In this document: in pieces, positions 6,538-8,192 of the stretch
Layout of the letters: each line of letters starts with the position of its first letter
How positions within the stretch are numbered: position 1 is the first letter of the stretch
Assembly: GCA_009842375.1 (NCBI GenBank)
Contig: VYFM01000255.1
Coordinates: forward strand, 1 to 8,192
Length of the DNA stretch: 8,192 nt
Origin: Candidatus Poribacteria bacterium
GTDB lineage: Bacteria; Poribacteria; WGA-4E; WGA-3G
Direction of reading: 5' to 3'
Program-made: the position numbers and the translations under genes
Notes under the pieces: generated by a model
What the model saw: the letters and a program-made list of their open reading frames with translations, nothing else
What the model was told of the DNA's origin: nothing
Databases searched by the model: none

Positions 6538-7290
6538 TTAACGAATTTCAGACAGAGATCCTTCAACCCCTATTATCGTCAGTTTTTGAAGCAACCATGC
6601 ATCTTGCATTACGTTTACTATTTCCAGCGTTAGTTTCAGTTCATAGACACCTGAGGATTGCAAGATTGATGAAACATCTACTTCATCTGCAATTAGTATC
6701 GGTCCGTCGGGTTGTACTTCACCAATATCACGATTCCGCACAATTGTTGTGTCGTCAATAGAGATGGTCAAAAATGCACCTGTACGTGCGGTTTCCTGTA
6801 AGATCTCATATCGCAATCTGATGGTATCAAGAAACACCTCGTCTACATTCAACCTATATTTTAAAGTCTGTGTAAAGGTATTACCTTGCCAATATCGGTT
6901 CGGAGTGACAATAATTGCATGTCCAATATTCACAGTAATACGTATATCATCACGAACAGTTACTTTTCCATCTGTGACTTCAAGTGTGATTGTATATGTC
7001 CCTGCATTTTCAGGGGCAATATATACTACCGATGTTCCTTCACCAACAATTCTTCCACCATTTGTGTTCCATTCATATACAAGAACATCAGTGTCCGCAG
7101 AATAGTCAACATTTGCCTTGATGGTTGTGGTATCACCGATATTGAGTGTTTGGGAATCAGTTTCTAAATCTATATCAAGCATCTCAGAATCTAAATTCAG
7201 TAAATTTTCAGTGTCACATGCTGAAATTATACTCATACTACATAAGACACATAAGATGCGAAATAGAATAGATAAGTTGTTATTTTTCAT
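6538..7290 (-). CDS. Predicted lipoprotein with a PKD/Ig-like domain
   Basis: The 250-residue product starts with a short basic region and a hydrophobic stretch ending in the lipobox ISAC, so Cys25 should be lipidated and the mature protein anchored to a membrane outside the cytosol. Residues of about 40-122 have the pattern of a PKD or related Ig-like beta-sandwich: a strand-rich run with VYEWNTNGGRIVGEG, then YIAPENAGTYTITLEVTDG and RITVNIG. The C-terminal half (about 125-248) is also beta-rich, with VYELKLTLEIV near the end, and matches no family I recognise. PKD-like domains usually mediate protein or glycan binding. The gene stands between potC and alr and probably heads the operon with alr. 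It is not a PotD-type binding protein, despite lying after potC. The function is unknown. No ribosome binding site precedes ATG 7290, but a -10 promoter element lies only ten bases upstream. Confidence 0.8.
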   Translation of the reverse strand: MKNNNLSILFRILCVLCSMSIISACDTENLLNLDSEMLDIDLETDSQTLNIGDTTTIKANVDYSADTDVLVYEWNTNGGRIVGEGTSVVYIAPENAGTYTITLEVTDGKVTVRDDIRITVNIGHAIIVTPNRYWQGNTFTQTLKYRLNVDEVFLDTIRLRYEILQETARTGAFLTISIDDTTIVRNRDIGEVQPDGPILIADEVDVSSILQSSGVYELKLTLEIVNVMQDAWLLQKLTIIGVEGSLSEIR

Positions 7291-7300
7291 GACAGAATAT

Positions 7301-7309
7301 ATTATACCA
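7301..7309 (-). promoter_or_regulatory. Extended -10 promoter before the lipoprotein gene
   Basis: On the minus strand the sequence TGGTATAAT is a consensus TATAAT (7301-7306) with an upstream TGn extension (7307-7309). No good -35 hexamer is seen 16-18 bases further up, as expected for extended -10 promoters. It lies in the 36-base gap between potC and the lipoprotein gene. The transcript would start about four bases before ATG 7290, making it nearly leaderless, which fits the missing ribosome binding site. Confidence 0.5.
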
Positions 7310-7326
7310 TAATTGAAACAGAATGG

Positions 7327-8106
7327 TTAGTTAGTTTGTATGTTTCGGCTGCGAAACCACAAAAAGAGTAGGATAAAACCGATTGAGTTGACTAACAATA
7401 TAGTAGAAATAGCATTTAACTCAGGTGTCATACCGAACTTGATACTTGAGTGAATATAGACCGATAAAGTTGTATATCCAACACCTGCAGTGAAGAATGT
7501 GATGACAAAGTCATCTATTGAAAGCGTAAATGCAAGAAGTGCTCCTCCGATTATTCCGGGTGAAATTAGTGGTAATGTAACTCGCCAAAAAGTTTGAAAT
7601 TTATTTGCACCAAGATCAAGGGCTGCTTCTTCTATAGTGTCATCATATCCTTGTAATCTTGCTTGGACAACAATGGTAACATAGGCAATACAAAAAACTA
7701 TATGAGCGACAATTACTGATGTTAACTTTAGTGGAAATTTGATTTGTGAATAGTAGGTTAATAGAGCAATCGCTAAAACGATGTCCGGTATGATAAGTGG
7801 AAGATATAGGATGCGGGTTAGGGTAGTGCGTAACCTGAATCGATATTTATGAATTGCAAGTGCTGCTGCAGTACCAATAATAGTAGAGATTAAAGTTGAG
7901 ACACCTGCAATAATCAAACTATTCTTACAAGCACGCCATGCCTTAGAATTTGTAAATAATTTCTGATACCAACTTAGTGAGAAACCTTCCCAAACTGCTA
8001 TCTGATCCCCACTATTGAATGAGAATACAACAACAACTATAATCGGAATATAGAGAAAAAGAAGGACCAATATGATATTAGTTTCTAATAATCTTGTGAT
8101 ACTCAC
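7327..8106 (-). CDS. potC: Spermidine/putrescine-type ABC transporter permease PotC
   Basis: This inner-membrane subunit pairs with PotB to import polyamines or related small cations, driven by PotA and fed by PotD. The 259 residues align by eye with E. coli PotC along the whole length: an N-terminal helix with LYIPIIVVVVFSFNSG (18-33), WEGFSLSWYQKLF (39-51), a helix pair with YLPLIIPDIVLAIALL (101-116), the EAA loop (EEAALDLGANKF from 159, ending VTLPL at 176-180) that contacts the ATPase, then LSIDDFVITFF (195-205) and PELNAISTILLV (228-239). About six hydrophobic segments are visible. The only start is GTG 8106, which lies inside the terminal hairpin of a transposon and has no proper ribosome binding site, so the native first codons may have been displaced. 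potB would be expected directly upstream but the transposon sits there. The family call is firm; the exact substrate is not. Confidence 0.88.
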   Translation of the reverse strand: MSITRLLETNIILVLLFLYIPIIVVVVFSFNSGDQIAVWEGFSLSWYQKLFTNSKAWRACKNSLIIAGVSTLISTIIGTAAALAIHKYRFRLRTTLTRILYLPLIIPDIVLAIALLTYYSQIKFPLKLTSVIVAHIVFCIAYVTIVVQARLQGYDDTIEEAALDLGANKFQTFWRVTLPLISPGIIGGALLAFTLSIDDFVITFFTAGVGYTTLSVYIHSSIKFGMTPELNAISTILLVNSIGFILLFLWFRSRNIQTN

Positions 8107-8124
8107 GACGGCTAAAGCCGTGTG
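8104..8124 (-). repeat. Terminal hairpin of the IS element
   Basis: A 9-bp stem (CAC plus ACGGCT-type core) with one bulged G closes on a very short loop. It holds both the stop codon of the upstream frame (8112-8114) and the GTG start of potC (8104-8106). In the RNA it would partly hide that start codon. Confidence 0.7.
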
Positions 8125-8192
8125 CTTCTTTTAGCATATCGGCTCTCCTGTGTGATTCCTGCTTCCGTCTCTCGTGCCTCCTTCCTGAACGA
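8112..8192 (-). CDS. tnpB: C-terminal end of a probable TnpB (RNA-guided nuclease family), partial
   Basis: Only the last 26 codons are inside the window. They encode a basic, polar tail (KEARETEAG near the start, RYAKRSTRL at the end) followed by TAG. No catalytic or zinc-finger residue is visible, because those lie further upstream in TnpB. The assignment rests on the position of the stop inside an IS605-type terminal hairpin and on the similarity of the tail to other TnpB tails that end in Arg-Leu before such a hairpin. TnpB proteins cut DNA under guidance of an RNA made from the element's own right end. Whether this copy is intact or nuclease-dead cannot be judged here. Confidence 0.5.
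   Translation of the reverse strand, partial: SFRKEARETEAGITQESRYAKRSTRL

Larger units (their letters stand above)
8084..8192 (-). ncRNA. Possible omega RNA (TnpB guide RNA) overlapping the tnpB 3' end and potC start
   Basis: In IS605-family elements the RNA that guides TnpB is processed from the 3' end of the tnpB message; its scaffold ends at the element border and the guide of roughly 16-20 bases is the flanking host sequence. If the border is near 8103/8104, the scaffold lies at 8104 and above, and the guide would be minus-strand bases about 8103 down to 8084, which are potC codons 2-8. This is inferred from family knowledge and the visible hairpin. Its 5' end is unknown and outside the window. 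Confidence 0.35.
8104..8192 (-). mobile_element. Right end of an IS200/IS605-type insertion sequence (partial)
   Basis: Reading the minus strand into potC, an open frame ends in a stop codon embedded in a hairpin with core ACGGCTTTAGCCGT (8108-8121), extended by CAC/GTG pairs (8104-8106 with 8122-8124) around one bulged base. A stop codon within a CGGCTTTAGCCG-type hairpin is a common hallmark of the right ends of IS605-family and tnpB-only elements. These move as single strands without terminal inverted repeats or target duplication. The rest of the element lies beyond the window. The exact boundary on the potC side cannot be fixed; it may fall anywhere in about 8092-8104. Confidence 0.6.

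Noticed and set aside
6522..6566. Longer alanine racemase starting at TTG 6566
   Set aside because: It adds 15 residues not typical of the family, overlaps the previous gene, and its purine run touches the start codon with no spacing, whereas GTG 6521 has AGGA at a proper distance.

Overview
This window looks like chromosomal DNA from a Gram-negative-type bacterium of low to moderate GC, probably an uncultured lineage. A lipobox signal peptide, SecG, a biosynthetic alanine racemase and standard-code genes with short intergenic gaps support this. The uronate isomerase-like protein and the small membrane protein next to it resemble families I associate with Poribacteria- or Planctomycetes-type genomes. 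That is recollection, so the lineage is a weak inference.

The left half reads on the + strand: gap (glyceraldehyde-3-phosphate dehydrogenase), tpiA (triosephosphate isomerase), secG (translocase subunit), a two-helix membrane protein of unknown function, and a divergent member of the uronate isomerase/amidohydrolase superfamily. Gaps are 41 bases or less, so these are probably one or two operons. gap and tpiA give a glycolytic core. No pgk lies between them.

The right half reads on the - strand, from right to left: the last 26 codons of a probable TnpB with the hairpin end of an IS200/IS605-type element, potC (polyamine-type ABC permease), a PKD-like lipoprotein, alr (alanine racemase), an ABC-2-type ATPase and a MazG-like nucleotide pyrophosphohydrolase with a cysteine-rich tail. 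The two halves converge in a 23-base gap near 4045-4067. The lipoprotein, alr and ATPase genes are tightly packed and probably co-transcribed from a strong-looking extended -10 promoter just before the lipoprotein gene.

The most notable spot is the right edge. The transposon's terminal hairpin contains the only plausible start codon of potC, so the insertion seems to have supplied or displaced the 5' end of this transporter gene. If the element is typical, the bases following the hairpin (the first potC codons) would be the guide segment of its omega RNA. The only other non-coding stretch over 100 bases (4353-4474) holds an 8-bp inverted repeat. I see no tRNA, rRNA, CRISPR array or complete mobile element.
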